A stretch of 59,618 nt of DNA from RGIG4608 sp051867875 (GTDB lineage Bacteria; Bacillota; Clostridia; Oscillospirales; CAG-272), in contig JBJDZG010000016.1 in assembly GCA_051867875.1 (NCBI GenBank), positions 1 through 59,618 on the forward strand, written 5' to 3'. Under the pieces are notes generated by a model. It was not told the DNA's origin. It did not search any database and was given only the letters and a program-made list of their open reading frames with translations. Positions 1-8,001 of this stretch are shown piece by piece (the stretch's first letter is position 1; each line of letters begins with the position of its first letter). The position numbers were made by a program, and so were the translations under genes.

Positions 1-81
1 TTGGGCTATCTTTTTTCTTTTCCCCGGGGGGGTGCAGTTAAAACTTTAATCTGCCTTTTATTATCAAATTCGGCAAAGGTA

Positions 82-110
82 TTGCATTCCCGAAGCTTTT
101 GTGCTACAAT
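82..110 (+). promoter_or_regulatory. Sigma-A-type promoter of the nuclease gene
   Basis: The -35 TTGCAT (82-87) and -10 TACAAT (105-110) are separated by 17 bases, about 40 bases before the start codon. Bases 1-80 hold a short C/G-rich run and no gene I can support. Confidence 0.6.
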
Positions 111-149
111 GGAATAAATACAGATATATTATTTGAAAAGGAGTAAGAT

Positions 150-1829
150 ATGAAAAATTACACAAGGCTTCTTACGCTTCTTTTAGTGCTTATTCTGATG
201 CTTCAGATGACGGTTTCGACCGCGTTTGCGTTCGTTCCCGTCAACGTATCGGCAGATGAGCTCTTTGCAAGCACTCAGCCCTCCGACTATTCAACACAGT
301 ACAACTCAGGTAAACGCGATGTAGTGGCTACCACACTCAGCGGAACGAATGCCGATGCTTATTACACCGGCTCGTATGATTTTGACGTACTCTCGACGCA
401 GAGTGCATCTCAAATCCTATCCTCCCTTCGCACTCTTTTGACCTCAACTCATACCAAAAATTCCAGCTACGACGACTGCAAGAATATGGCAGGCAAAACC
501 GACTGCGAAGAAGAAAACGGCAAGGTGCTTCTTCTTTACACGAGTGTTTACAGCACCGTCAGCGCGGCAAACAGCGGCTGGAACCGCGAACACGTATGGC
601 CCAAATCTCTCGGCGGATATAATACCACGGGTCCCGGCGCGGACCTTCACCATATTCGTCCTTCCGACAACCAAGTCAACAGTTACCGAGGAAACTTCAA
701 ATACGGCAACGTTACGGGCGGAAAGAACGCAACGGGCGCAAACGCGGCTTCGGGCGTAATCGGAGGCACGTACAACAGCTCATATTTTGAACCCCTTGAC
801 AACGTCAAGGGCGACGTTGCGAGAATTTGCCTTTATATGTACGTAAGGTACGGCGGTATGTCTTCATACACCTGTTCGAGCATTACGAACGTTTTCCAGA
901 GCGTTGACGTGCTCCTCGAATGGTGCGAAATGGACCCCGTTGACACTTGGGAGCTCGGCAGAAACGAAGTCGTTGAGGCTTATCAGGGCAACAGAAACGT
1001 ATTTATTGACTATCCCGAATACGCTTGGCTCATTTTCGGACGCGAAGTTCCCGAAGATATGGTAACTCCCTCGGGTGAAGCGAGCAACGGTTCAAACGGC
1101 GGAAATGGCGGAAACACTACTCCCGACCCCGAGCCCGAGCCCACTCCCGACCCCAACCCCATGACCGAAAAAGAGATACTTGATGCGGCATACGGACTTG
1201 CAAGCGGTGCTTCCCTTGACGGTGAATACACGCTTACGGGTGTTATCACAGCTCTTGACTCCTACAACAATCCCACAATCGTCGTCGGCGATTACACCTC
1301 ACAGCCCATGTACTGTTACAGACTCGTCGATGAACGCTTCGTTATAGGTGCGACCATCACGGTAACGGGCACTATTATGAATTACAACGGGCTTATCGAG
1401 ATGAAGAACTGTACTCTCGAAAACATTACCTTACCTTCGGATAATCCGGAGCCGGAGCCCGAACCCGAACCCACTCCCGACCCTGAACCCGAGCCCACGC
1501 CCGATCCTGAACCCGAGCCCACGCCCGAAGAAATTGTTGACTACTTTAAGGACACAGTAAGCGGACTTGTCGGACTCAAAGGAGAGGGCCTTTACACAGA
1601 TATCTGCAAGGCTGTTGGCTTCTATTCGTCCATGAGCGACGAGCAGAAAGTCACGGTTTCCGACGAATATAAAAATCTTCTTGCCATTGTAGAAAAATAC
1701 AATGCAGAAGCCGAAAGCGCGCAAAACACCGCACATGACGTCAGCTCGTCCATTTTCGGTTATTCCGTTATTTATTCCGATGTTCTCTGCTTTGCAGTTT
1801 ATAATCTGCTTAGCAAAAAATACGTATAA
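150..1829 (+). CDS. Secreted endonuclease I (NucM/EndA-like) family nuclease with OB-fold and Pro-Glu linkers
   Basis: Extracellular non-specific nuclease, probably for scavenging or degrading DNA. An N-terminal signal peptide covers about residues 1-28. The endonuclease I signature is clear: NREHVWPKSLGG (145-156), DLHHIRPSD (165-173, with the metal-site histidines) and an NSYRGN segment (177-182). A Gly/Asn and Pro-Glu-Pro linker (about 309-340) leads to an OB-fold-like segment (about 343-430), a second PEPEPTPD-type linker (435-465) and a C-terminal region of about 95 residues that I do not recognise. The family core is about 230 residues, so over half of this 559-residue protein is accessory. 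The Pro-Glu linkers suggest a spacer across the cell wall, but no LPxTG sorting signal is visible. The start follows an AAGGAG ribosome site. The lipoprotein gene 12 bases downstream is probably co-transcribed. Confidence 0.85.
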   Translation: MKNYTRLLTLLLVLILMLQMTVSTAFAFVPVNVSADELFASTQPSDYSTQYNSGKRDVVATTLSGTNADAYYTGSYDFDVLSTQSASQILSSLRTLLTSTHTKNSSYDDCKNMAGKTDCEEENGKVLLLYTSVYSTVSAANSGWNREHVWPKSLGGYNTTGPGADLHHIRPSDNQVNSYRGNFKYGNVTGGKNATGANAASGVIGGTYNSSYFEPLDNVKGDVARICLYMYVRYGGMSSYTCSSITNVFQSVDVLLEWCEMDPVDTWELGRNEVVEAYQGNRNVFIDYPEYAWLIFGREVPEDMVTPSGEASNGSNGGNGGNTTPDPEPEPTPDPNPMTEKEILDAAYGLASGASLDGEYTLTGVITALDSYNNPTIVVGDYTSQPMYCYRLVDERFVIGATITVTGTIMNYNGLIEMKNCTLENITLPSDNPEPEPEPEPTPDPEPEPTPDPEPEPTPEEIVDYFKDTVSGLVGLKGEGLYTDICKAVGFYSSMSDEQKVTVSDEYKNLLAIVEKYNAEAESAQNTAHDVSSSIFGYSVIYSDVLCFAVYNLLSKKYV

Positions 1830-1841
1830 AGGAGGTCCGTT

Positions 1842-2414
1842 ATGAAAAAATATACTAAAATTTTGGCAGTCGTTCTCTTGACTCTGCTCACATTTACCTC
1901 CTGCTTTCTAACTCCTGATGTTGAAGAGCCCGAGGAGTTCAAAGTTCTCAACTCGCTTTGCGAAAGTCTTACTTCAAATTACACGCTTGAAATAACGGTA
2001 TCCCACACCGTTACGGAAACCTATACTGTAAGCGAGGTTGACGGCGTGCTCAACGTTGAGTGCAGAATTGAAAAAATCAATCAGTTCGTTATTGAGAACG
2101 GCGAGATAAAAGTTCCCGACGAATACAAAACGCTTACGGAGAAAACTCTCTCGCAAGACGAAATAATGTGCGGACTTTTTGAAGTTCCCGATTTTCATTT
2201 TTCCTTGGAATATATGTATGACATATCGGTTTCCGATACCGATTTCTCTACACAGTACGTTCTTGAAAATCCCGAAAAATTCTTTGGCAGAAGCATTGAC
2301 GCGAGCTCGATTCTCGTCTATGTTGATTACACCGAGAGTGCTGTAAACTCCATATCTCTCTCCTATACAACAGATTCGGGAGAAGAAGTAACCGTCACTT
2401 ATATGTTCAACTGA
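1842..2414 (+). CDS. Small lipoprotein of unknown function
   Basis: A hypothetical 190-residue exported protein. The N terminus is a lipoprotein signal: lysines, a hydrophobic core, then a lipobox-like LLTFTSC, which puts the lipidated cysteine near residue 21. The rest is acidic, beta-rich in appearance and has no motif I recognise. It lies 12 bases after the secreted nuclease with its own AAAGGAGG ribosome site, so it is probably in the same transcript and could assist or anchor that enzyme; this is inference only. The gene is followed directly by the IS3-family relic. Confidence 0.7.
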   Translation: MKKYTKILAVVLLTLLTFTSCFLTPDVEEPEEFKVLNSLCESLTSNYTLEITVSHTVTETYTVSEVDGVLNVECRIEKINQFVIENGEIKVPDEYKTLTEKTLSQDEIMCGLFEVPDFHFSLEYMYDISVSDTDFSTQYVLENPEKFFGRSIDASSILVYVDYTESAVNSISLSYTTDSGEEVTVTYMFN

Positions 2415-2426
2415 ACAAAAAAATTT

Positions 2427-2625
2427 GGGACACCGCTTTGATATGCACCTCCAAAAGTTAGACACTTTTGGGGTGCATATTTTTTATGGGCAAAACAGGA
2501 AGAGAAAACAAAAAATACTCGACAGACTAAAAGGAATGAGCCCGGTTCAATACCGAGCTCATTCACAAGCAATTTAATATTTATTTTTGTCTAAACTTTT
2601 GGGTTCACTTCATTTGCGGTGTCCC
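2427..2625 (+). mobile_element. Internally deleted IS3-family element (MITE-like relic, 199 bp)
   Basis: Both ends carry an imperfect terminal inverted repeat of about 38 bases that starts GGGACACCGC and contains CAAAAG and TTAGACA. Just inside the left end, bases 2486-2526 read MGKTGRENKKYSTD then stop, like the start of an IS3-group OrfA. Bases 2521-2577, in another frame, read DRLKGMSPVQYRAHSQAI then stop, like the extreme C terminus of an OrfB transposase. The body of both transposase genes is missing, so the copy cannot move itself. A possible 3-bp TTT duplication flanks it. An inner hairpin (2535-2565) comes from the OrfB remnant. Confidence 0.8.
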
Positions 2626-2632
2626 TTTTATT

Positions 2633-3184
2633 TTACAGTTTTGCAATAAGCGCTTTTCCCTGTTGTTTCAGATACTCTCGTCGCACCTTATAATCGGGTA
2701 TAACTCTTTCCACCTCGCGCCAAAATCTTGCGGAGTGGTTCATCTCTTTGAGATGCGCGAGCTCGTGGACTACCACGTAGTCGATAATCTGCTCGGGCAT
2801 AAGCACTGTTACCGCGTTGAAATTCAGATTTTTCTTTGAAGAACAACTGCCGAATCTGGTCTTTTGCGCCTTTACGGTAATTCTGTTGTACTCCACACCC
2901 ATAACGGACGCAAAATGTTCGACTTTGGGGGTAATAACCTCTTTTGCGCGCTTTTTTAACGCTTCAAGCTCCCCCTCGGTGAATTTTTCACTCGCTATGG
3001 CTGAAATTTTCTTCATTTTTTCAAGGTGAGAGTCAATCCATACGGATTTTGAAAGCAAAAATCTCTCGATATCCGCCGTTTTCATTTTGAGCGGAGCGCG
3101 CACTATAATGCGCGCCTCTCTGCTTATCTCAACGGAGACGGTTTTGCGTTTGCTCCGTTTGAGCTCGTATTTGTAGGGTGGCAT
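2633..3184 (-). CDS. YgjP-like (SprT/WLM-type) metallopeptidase domain protein
   Basis: Zinc metallopeptidase-like protein of the YgjP family (formerly DUF45), probably cytoplasmic. The active-site signature VVHELAHLKEMNHS is present, with HExxH plus a third histidine, followed by FWREVERVIPDYKVRREYLK as in YgjP homologues. The length of 183 residues is slightly below the usual 200-240 for the family. The physiological substrate is not established for this family. The start codon overlaps the stop of the upstream DUF4097 gene (TAATG), so it is translationally coupled to the LiaF/DUF4097 operon. Confidence 0.8.
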   Translation of the reverse strand: MPPYKYELKRSKRKTVSVEISREARIIVRAPLKMKTADIERFLLSKSVWIDSHLEKMKKISAIASEKFTEGELEALKKRAKEVITPKVEHFASVMGVEYNRITVKAQKTRFGSCSSKKNLNFNAVTVLMPEQIIDYVVVHELAHLKEMNHSARFWREVERVIPDYKVRREYLKQQGKALIAKL

Positions 3185-3984
3185 TACTCAAATCTTATAT
3201 TGATAGAGCCTATACCGCCGTCAATACAGAGTCTGTTCTCGCCGTTGCCGACATTATAGTCATTTCCGACGCTCACACCGTCAAGCGTAGCGTCGCCGAT
3301 GCCCTTGCTCACCTTTATTCTGTAACCGTCTTTATTTCCAAGCACGGTGAGTTCGGTTTCACCCACACCGCAGTCGATGTCGCATTCGCCAGTAAGAGCG
3401 GACCTTACACTGCTTTTTCCTACGCCGAGGTCGAGGTCAAGGTCGTTAATTGCACCGTCTTTTACGGTAAATCTGCCTGCGCCCGTATCAATATCGGCGT
3501 GATTTTTGACCGTAATGCTGTCAATTTCAATCTCTCCTGCGCCGAAATCAAAATCAATGGAATCGGCGACGAGATTTTCAATTTCAATCTTGCCTGCGCC
3601 CGCGATAATCTTTACGTTTGAAAAGACCGCATCTTCGGGAATTGTGAGCACTACATCGCCCGCTTTCGTCGAGTGAAACCAAGCGTTGCTCTTTTCCTTT
3701 ATTACGAGCTTCCCGTCCGAGCTTTTAACGGTGAGCTTCTCAAGGTTAGTGGAAAGAGCGAAGTTTTCTCCGACTTTGAGCGTGAGTGCCGCCGCATTCA
3801 CGTCAATTTCGATTTTTTCAATGTTCTGAGCTATCTCAATTTCGCGCATCTCGTCAAGAACGTTATCGTTATTCATAAATAATATACCTCCTATAAGTCC
3901 CACAAAGCCCATTATAATGCTAACCGCTAAAAATACGGCAAGACCGATACTAAGATACTTAATTACTCTTTGAAATTCAGTCAT
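3184..3984 (-). CDS. DUF4097 family beta-strand repeat membrane protein (LiaG-like)
   Basis: A membrane-anchored protein with one hydrophobic segment near residues 12-37, followed by a long outer domain of short repeating beta strands (SIDFDFGAGEIEID, DIDTGAGRFTVKD, DLDLGVGKSSV, DIDCGVGETEL). This glycine- and aspartate-punctuated pattern is the DUF4097/DUF2154-type beta solenoid found in LiaG-like proteins. The exact molecular role is unknown; homologues sit with cell-envelope stress genes. Its start overlaps the stop of the LiaF-like gene by four bases (ATGA), and its stop overlaps the start of the YgjP-like gene. The three therefore form one operon. Confidence 0.8.
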   Translation of the reverse strand: MTEFQRVIKYLSIGLAVFLAVSIIMGFVGLIGGILFMNNDNVLDEMREIEIAQNIEKIEIDVNAAALTLKVGENFALSTNLEKLTVKSSDGKLVIKEKSNAWFHSTKAGDVVLTIPEDAVFSNVKIIAGAGKIEIENLVADSIDFDFGAGEIEIDSITVKNHADIDTGAGRFTVKDGAINDLDLDLGVGKSSVRSALTGECDIDCGVGETELTVLGNKDGYRIKVSKGIGDATLDGVSVGNDYNVGNGENRLCIDGGIGSINIRFE

Positions 3985-4658
3985 TTGACATCAACTCCTC
4001 CGAATATGGCAAGTCCGTCAATATAGATAGTGGGAGCACCCTGCTTGTTTGCAATCTTGTTGTCCACACCGCCGAAAACGGAAACCGTGTTCGATTTGAT
4101 ATTAACGTTTTCGGGGACGAGAATATCAATTCCGCCGAAAGCGGCACAGACCTTTATCACGCAATCTCTGTCGATTATCGCTTTGCGAAGGTCGCATTTA
4201 ATTCCGCCGAAGCAAGCGGTGAGCTCTGCTCCGTCGAAAACCACGTCGTCGTAATTCAGATTAGTTCCGCAGAATATTGCAGTGCCCTGATGGAGCTCTC
4301 TGCCCTCGTCCTTTACTTCTTTAACTATCTTATCGGTTTTTCCCTTATTAAACGAGGACGCTATCAGCTTGATACCGATAACGGCAATAATTGCGGGAAC
4401 GATGAGCTTCCAAATCACCTCAAATTCGAGGATATCCTGAGCGCAAAGGAGCAGGAACACACCTATTCCGATACCTATCAGACTGTCTATCTTGTTTCCT
4501 TTTTCAACAAGACCTACAAATGAAGGAATGATGATAAAAAGTGTCCACCAACCGTCAAAGAAGAGGTTGAAACTGATAATTCCGAAGGCGTTAAGTGCGA
4601 GAAGTACGGCAACTGCCATAAGCACTACGCCCCATATAATTCTTTTTAAGCTTTTCAT
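3981..4658 (-). CDS. LiaF-like membrane protein (LiaF transmembrane plus C-terminal beta domain)
   Basis: First gene of a three-gene minus-strand operon. Residues 1-100 hold about four hydrophobic segments in the LiaF/DUF5668 arrangement. Residues 130-225 form a short-strand beta domain with repeated CFGGIKCDLRKA, AFGGIDILVPENV and VFGGVDNK units, typical of the LiaF C-terminal (cell-wall-active antibiotic response) domain. In Bacillus, LiaF restrains the LiaRS two-component system that senses lipid II-targeting antibiotics. No histidine kinase or response regulator lies nearby here, so that partnership is not shown. Ribosome site AAAGGAG precedes the start. Confidence 0.8.
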   Translation of the reverse strand: MKSLKRIIWGVVLMAVAVLLALNAFGIISFNLFFDGWWTLFIIIPSFVGLVEKGNKIDSLIGIGIGVFLLLCAQDILEFEVIWKLIVPAIIAVIGIKLIASSFNKGKTDKIVKEVKDEGRELHQGTAIFCGTNLNYDDVVFDGAELTACFGGIKCDLRKAIIDRDCVIKVCAAFGGIDILVPENVNIKSNTVSVFGGVDNKIANKQGAPTIYIDGLAIFGGVDVK

Positions 4659-4710
4659 AAAAATGTCTCCTTTTTTAAGTTTTGATATTGATATTTTTCA
4701 ATCTCGACTA

Positions 4711-4739
4711 ATTGTATCACTTTTTTGGGGCTTTGTAAA
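4711..4739 (-). promoter_or_regulatory. Promoter of the LiaF-DUF4097-YgjP operon
   Basis: On the minus strand, TTTACA (4734-4739) and TACAAT (4711-4716) are 17 bases apart, about 50 bases upstream of the LiaF-like start. Confidence 0.6.
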
Positions 4740-4824
4740 GATTTATGGCTTAATTTTATTAAAAATTCGACCGTTTTTCAAGATATTTTGCTTTGCATTT
4801 ATTATAATTTCGCGCAACTTTCGG

Positions 4825-4853
4825 TTGCATTTTCGTAAAATGTATGGTATACT
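4825..4853 (+). promoter_or_regulatory. Promoter of the TetM-like GTPase gene
   Basis: TTGCAT (4825-4830) and TATACT (4848-4853) are separated by 17 bases. The short leader of about 15 bases contains AAAGGAG and shows no attenuator peptide. Confidence 0.65.
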
Positions 4854-4876
4854 GACATTAATCTTACGAAAGGAGA

Positions 4877-7471
4877 ATGAAAGTGAGAAAAAAGCTGACT
4901 ATCGGAATACTGGCTCACGTTGACGCGGGCAAGACCACGCTTTCCGAGGCTTTGCTCTATATTTCGGGCAAAATCAGGACGCTCGGCAGAGTTGACCACA
5001 AGAACACTTTTCTTGACACCAACGCCATCGAGCGTGAGCGCGGTATTACAATTTTTTCAAAACAGGCGCGTTTTAGCAGCGAAAACTGCGATTTCATTCT
5101 TCTTGACACCCCCGGACACGTCGATTTTTCCGCGGAGACCGAGAGGACGCTGACTCTGCTCGACTATGCGATTTTGGTAGTCAGCGCGACGGACGGCGTA
5201 CAAAATCACACGAAAACGCTCTGGCAGCTGCTCGAACATTACTCCGTGCCGACCTTTATTTTCGTCAACAAATGCGATATCGGCATAAAGGTCAAGGACG
5301 AGCTTGAAGCGGAGCTTACACGCAAGCTCTCCCCTGCCTGCGTAGGATTCTTTGACACGCAGACAAAAGCGGAGCTCGACGAAAAGCTCGCTGTACTTGA
5401 CGAGAGCTTTCTCGACAGCTTTCTTGCGGGCGAGCCGATAGACGACGCGGACATCTCAGAGCTTATCTGTTCAAGAAATCTGTTCCCCGTAATTTTCGGC
5501 TCTGCTCTCAGAATGACGGGCATTGATTTTTTAATGCAAACTATTGACAGATACACGCTTGCGCCCGTTTACGAGGGAGAGGGCTTCGGTGCAAAGGTCT
5601 ACAAGATATCGCGGGTCGGCAACACAAGACTGACTTATATGAAAATCACTTCGTGTACGCTCAGCGCACGCGACGAGATAGTATATCTCAGCTCCGATGG
5701 CAAGAGAATATCGGAAAAGGTCAGCCAGATAAGGCTTTATTCGGGCGACAAATTCGAGCAGGTTGACACCGCAGAAGCGGGCGAAATATGCGCCGTTATC
5801 GGTCTCAGCGCGACTTATGCAGGTCAAGGGCTCGGCATTGAGAGCGACAGCACGAAGCCCTGTCTTGAGCCCGTGCTCTCGTACAGAATCATTCTCCCCG
5901 AGGGCTGTGACGCAAATCTGTATTTTCCAAAGCTCAAGGAGCTTGAAGAAGAAGAGCCGTCGCTCCACCTCTGTTGGAACGAGGAGCTCTCGCAAATAGA
6001 AGCAAGGCTTATGGGCGAAATACAGACCGAGCTTATCGCAAGACTCATTTACGAGCGATTCGGCATAGAATGCCGTTTCGGTGTGGGAAAGATATTATAT
6101 AAAGAAAAAATCGCGTCAAAAGCCATCGGCGTGGGACATTTTGAGCCGTTGCGCCACTACGCAGAGGTACAGCTGCTGCTTGAGCCTCAGCCTGCGGGAA
6201 CGGGACTCATCTTTGACACGAAGCTGCCCGAAAATATGCTTGCGACGAATTGGCAAAGGCTCATTCTTTCACATTTATATGAGAAAAATCACCGCGGTGT
6301 GCTAATCGGCGCACTGCTTACGGACACAAAAATCACGCTAATTGCGGGCAAAGCCCACTTAAAGCACACCGAGGGCGGAGATTTCCGTGAGGCAACCTTG
6401 CGCGCGGTGCGCCACGGACTTATGAAGGGCTCGTGCGTGCTTCTCGAACCGTACTACAAATTCAGACTAGAAATTCCAAACGCGTTTGTCGGCAGGGCGA
6501 TGAATGACCTGCAACTGCGCTATGCGGAATTTGAGATAGAGAGCTCCGACGCAGAGCTTACGCAGATTTCGGGAAAAGCGCCCGTCGCAACCCTTCACGA
6601 CTACGTCGGCGAGGTGATATCCTATACCAAGGGCGTGGGCAGAATCGAGTGCGTTTCGGAGGGCTACTACCCCTGCCACAATCAGGACGAGGTAGTTGCT
6701 CATTACGGCTACGACGCAGAGGCTGATATGGAAAATTCGCCCCACTCGGTATTCTGCGCGCACGGCGCGGGATTTGTAGTAAACTGGCGCGAGGTCGATT
6801 CGTACAAGCACATCGACGCGGGAATAAGCCTTGCGGAAGACGCCGTCGCCGTCATTCCGCGCGTTGCAACCTTGTCGAAGAAATATTCCCTCTCCGACGA
6901 GGAGCTTGAAGCAATTATGATGCGCGAGTTCGGTCCGATAAGACGCAAAAAATACTCCGAACCCAAGGTCATAGCAGACGGAAAGCCAAAAACGCCGTCC
7001 AAAAAGGCTCCCAAAAAATCGGAAAATTTGGTGATAGTTGACGGCTACAACCTCATTTATTCGTGGGATACCTTAAAGGAGATAGCCGATTACAGTCTTG
7101 AAAAGGCGCGCGAGACCTTGATGGACATTCTGAGCAACTACGTAGCGTTTACGAAAACAAATCTCGTGCTCGTTTTCGACGCGTACCTCGTCAGCGACGG
7201 AATCGGTTCGGATTTTACGCGCGACGGCTACCGTGTGGTATTTACGAAAGAAAATCAGACCGCCGACGCATATATCGAACAGATGATGCACAAGCTCGGT
7301 CCCGATTACTCAATACGCGTAGTTACGGGCGACAGGCTCGTTCAGTTCTCCGCCGTCCATTCGGGCATTTCGAGAATGACGACGAAGGAATTTTCCGACG
7401 AGCTTATTTCCGTCGGCAATGAGATAACGGAATTCGTAAAAAAGCTCTGCGAAACTCACGGGAAGAATTAA
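4877..7471 (+). CDS. TetM/EF-G-like ribosomal-protection GTPase fused to a YacP/NYN nuclease domain
   Basis: Translation-factor GTPase of the TetM/TetW/EF-G type with a C-terminal RNase-like domain. GTPase motifs are AHVDAGKT (residues 13-20), the switch region RGITIF (55-60), DTPGH (77-81) and NKCD (131-134). EF-G-like domains II to V run to about residue 690. After a basic Pro/Lys linker (about 690-714), residues 715-850 form a YacP-type NYN (PIN-like) domain with IVDGYNLI, LVFDAY and TADAYIEQMM, carrying the conserved acidic residues. TetM alone is about 640 residues, so this 864-residue protein is a true fusion in one uninterrupted frame. Tetracycline resistance cannot be assumed: the protein could be a ribosome-rescue or quality-control factor. 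Start chosen at 4877 because AAAGGAG sits just upstream. Confidence 0.85.
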   Translation: MKVRKKLTIGILAHVDAGKTTLSEALLYISGKIRTLGRVDHKNTFLDTNAIERERGITIFSKQARFSSENCDFILLDTPGHVDFSAETERTLTLLDYAILVVSATDGVQNHTKTLWQLLEHYSVPTFIFVNKCDIGIKVKDELEAELTRKLSPACVGFFDTQTKAELDEKLAVLDESFLDSFLAGEPIDDADISELICSRNLFPVIFGSALRMTGIDFLMQTIDRYTLAPVYEGEGFGAKVYKISRVGNTRLTYMKITSCTLSARDEIVYLSSDGKRISEKVSQIRLYSGDKFEQVDTAEAGEICAVIGLSATYAGQGLGIESDSTKPCLEPVLSYRIILPEGCDANLYFPKLKELEEEEPSLHLCWNEELSQIEARLMGEIQTELIARLIYERFGIECRFGVGKILYKEKIASKAIGVGHFEPLRHYAEVQLLLEPQPAGTGLIFDTKLPENMLATNWQRLILSHLYEKNHRGVLIGALLTDTKITLIAGKAHLKHTEGGDFREATLRAVRHGLMKGSCVLLEPYYKFRLEIPNAFVGRAMNDLQLRYAEFEIESSDAELTQISGKAPVATLHDYVGEVISYTKGVGRIECVSEGYYPCHNQDEVVAHYGYDAEADMENSPHSVFCAHGAGFVVNWREVDSYKHIDAGISLAEDAVAVIPRVATLSKKYSLSDEELEAIMMREFGPIRRKKYSEPKVIADGKPKTPSKKAPKKSENLVIVDGYNLIYSWDTLKEIADYSLEKARETLMDILSNYVAFTKTNLVLVFDAYLVSDGIGSDFTRDGYRVVFTKENQTADAYIEQMMHKLGPDYSIRVVTGDRLVQFSAVHSGISRMTTKEFSDELISVGNEITEFVKKLCETHGKN

Positions 7472-7607
7472 AACAAAAATCCGCAAAGAATTGCAAATCG
7501 AAGTCAATATTTTTGCAAATATTGTCCCGCAACCGAAAAGTTGCGTAATAGTTGGTAGAGCAACCGTGGAAAATTCGGTATAATCACAGTAAAAGGAGGA
7601 TAAAAAT

Positions 7608-7958
7608 ATGTATAATTTATTATTACTGGTATTTCCCGTTTTTCTTGCAATAATATCGGTGTTAGTGTACCTGATATACCTTTTGATAAGGGCATTGAGA
7701 AAATATATCAAATCAGAGCCCGTAAGAAAGGAAAAATCGGAGATTACAAAATCTCTTGAAGATGTTATCAAGCGACACCGAATGGAGTGCAAAATGACTC
7801 AAGAGTTTGTAGCTGAAGCTCTCGGAGTCAGCAGGCAAGCCGTTTCAAAATGGGAAAGCGGTGCCTCCGACCCCAGCACTTCAAATCTCTCTGCACTGGC
7901 AAAACTCTTTGGGACAACTGCAGAGGAATTATTAAAGGAATTGAAAGTTGACACATAA
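7608..7958 (+). CDS. Membrane-anchored Xre/Cro-type HTH regulator
   Basis: Residues 1-28 form a single hydrophobic membrane segment, followed by a basic stretch. Residues 50-105 are a complete Xre helix-turn-helix (MTQEFVAEALGVSRQAVSKWESG, then SNLSALAKLFGTTAEELL). The combination implies a DNA-binding domain held at the membrane; targets are unknown. It has a TATAAT -10 element (7579-7584), a strong AAAGGAGG ribosome site and its own terminator, so it is monocistronic. Some Clostridia Xre proteins carry C-terminal membrane segments; here the anchor is N-terminal. Confidence 0.75.
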   Translation: MYNLLLLVFPVFLAIISVLVYLIYLLIRALRKYIKSEPVRKEKSEITKSLEDVIKRHRMECKMTQEFVAEALGVSRQAVSKWESGASDPSTSNLSALAKLFGTTAEELLKELKVDT

Positions 7959-7965
7959 TATGATA

Positions 7966-8000
7966 ATCCGACCTGCGGCAGTTGCCGTAGGTCGGATAAT
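7966..8000. terminator. Terminator between the convergent Xre and AlkD-like genes
   Basis: Stem ATCCGACCT with its complement AGGTCGGAT encloses a further CGGCA/TGCCG pairing and is followed by AATTTTA. It serves the plus-strand gene best; the minus-strand tail is weaker. Confidence 0.7.
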
Positions 8001-8001
8001 T

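Noticed and set aside
1122..1530. CRISPR-like or tandem DNA repeat
   Set aside because: The repetition comes from in-frame Pro-Glu-Pro-Thr-Pro-Asp codons of the nuclease linker, with irregular unit length.
4877..7471. Acquired tetracycline-resistance gene
   Set aside because: No mobile element or base-composition change flanks it and the NYN fusion is not part of known Tet(M/O/W) determinants; resistance is possible but not shown.
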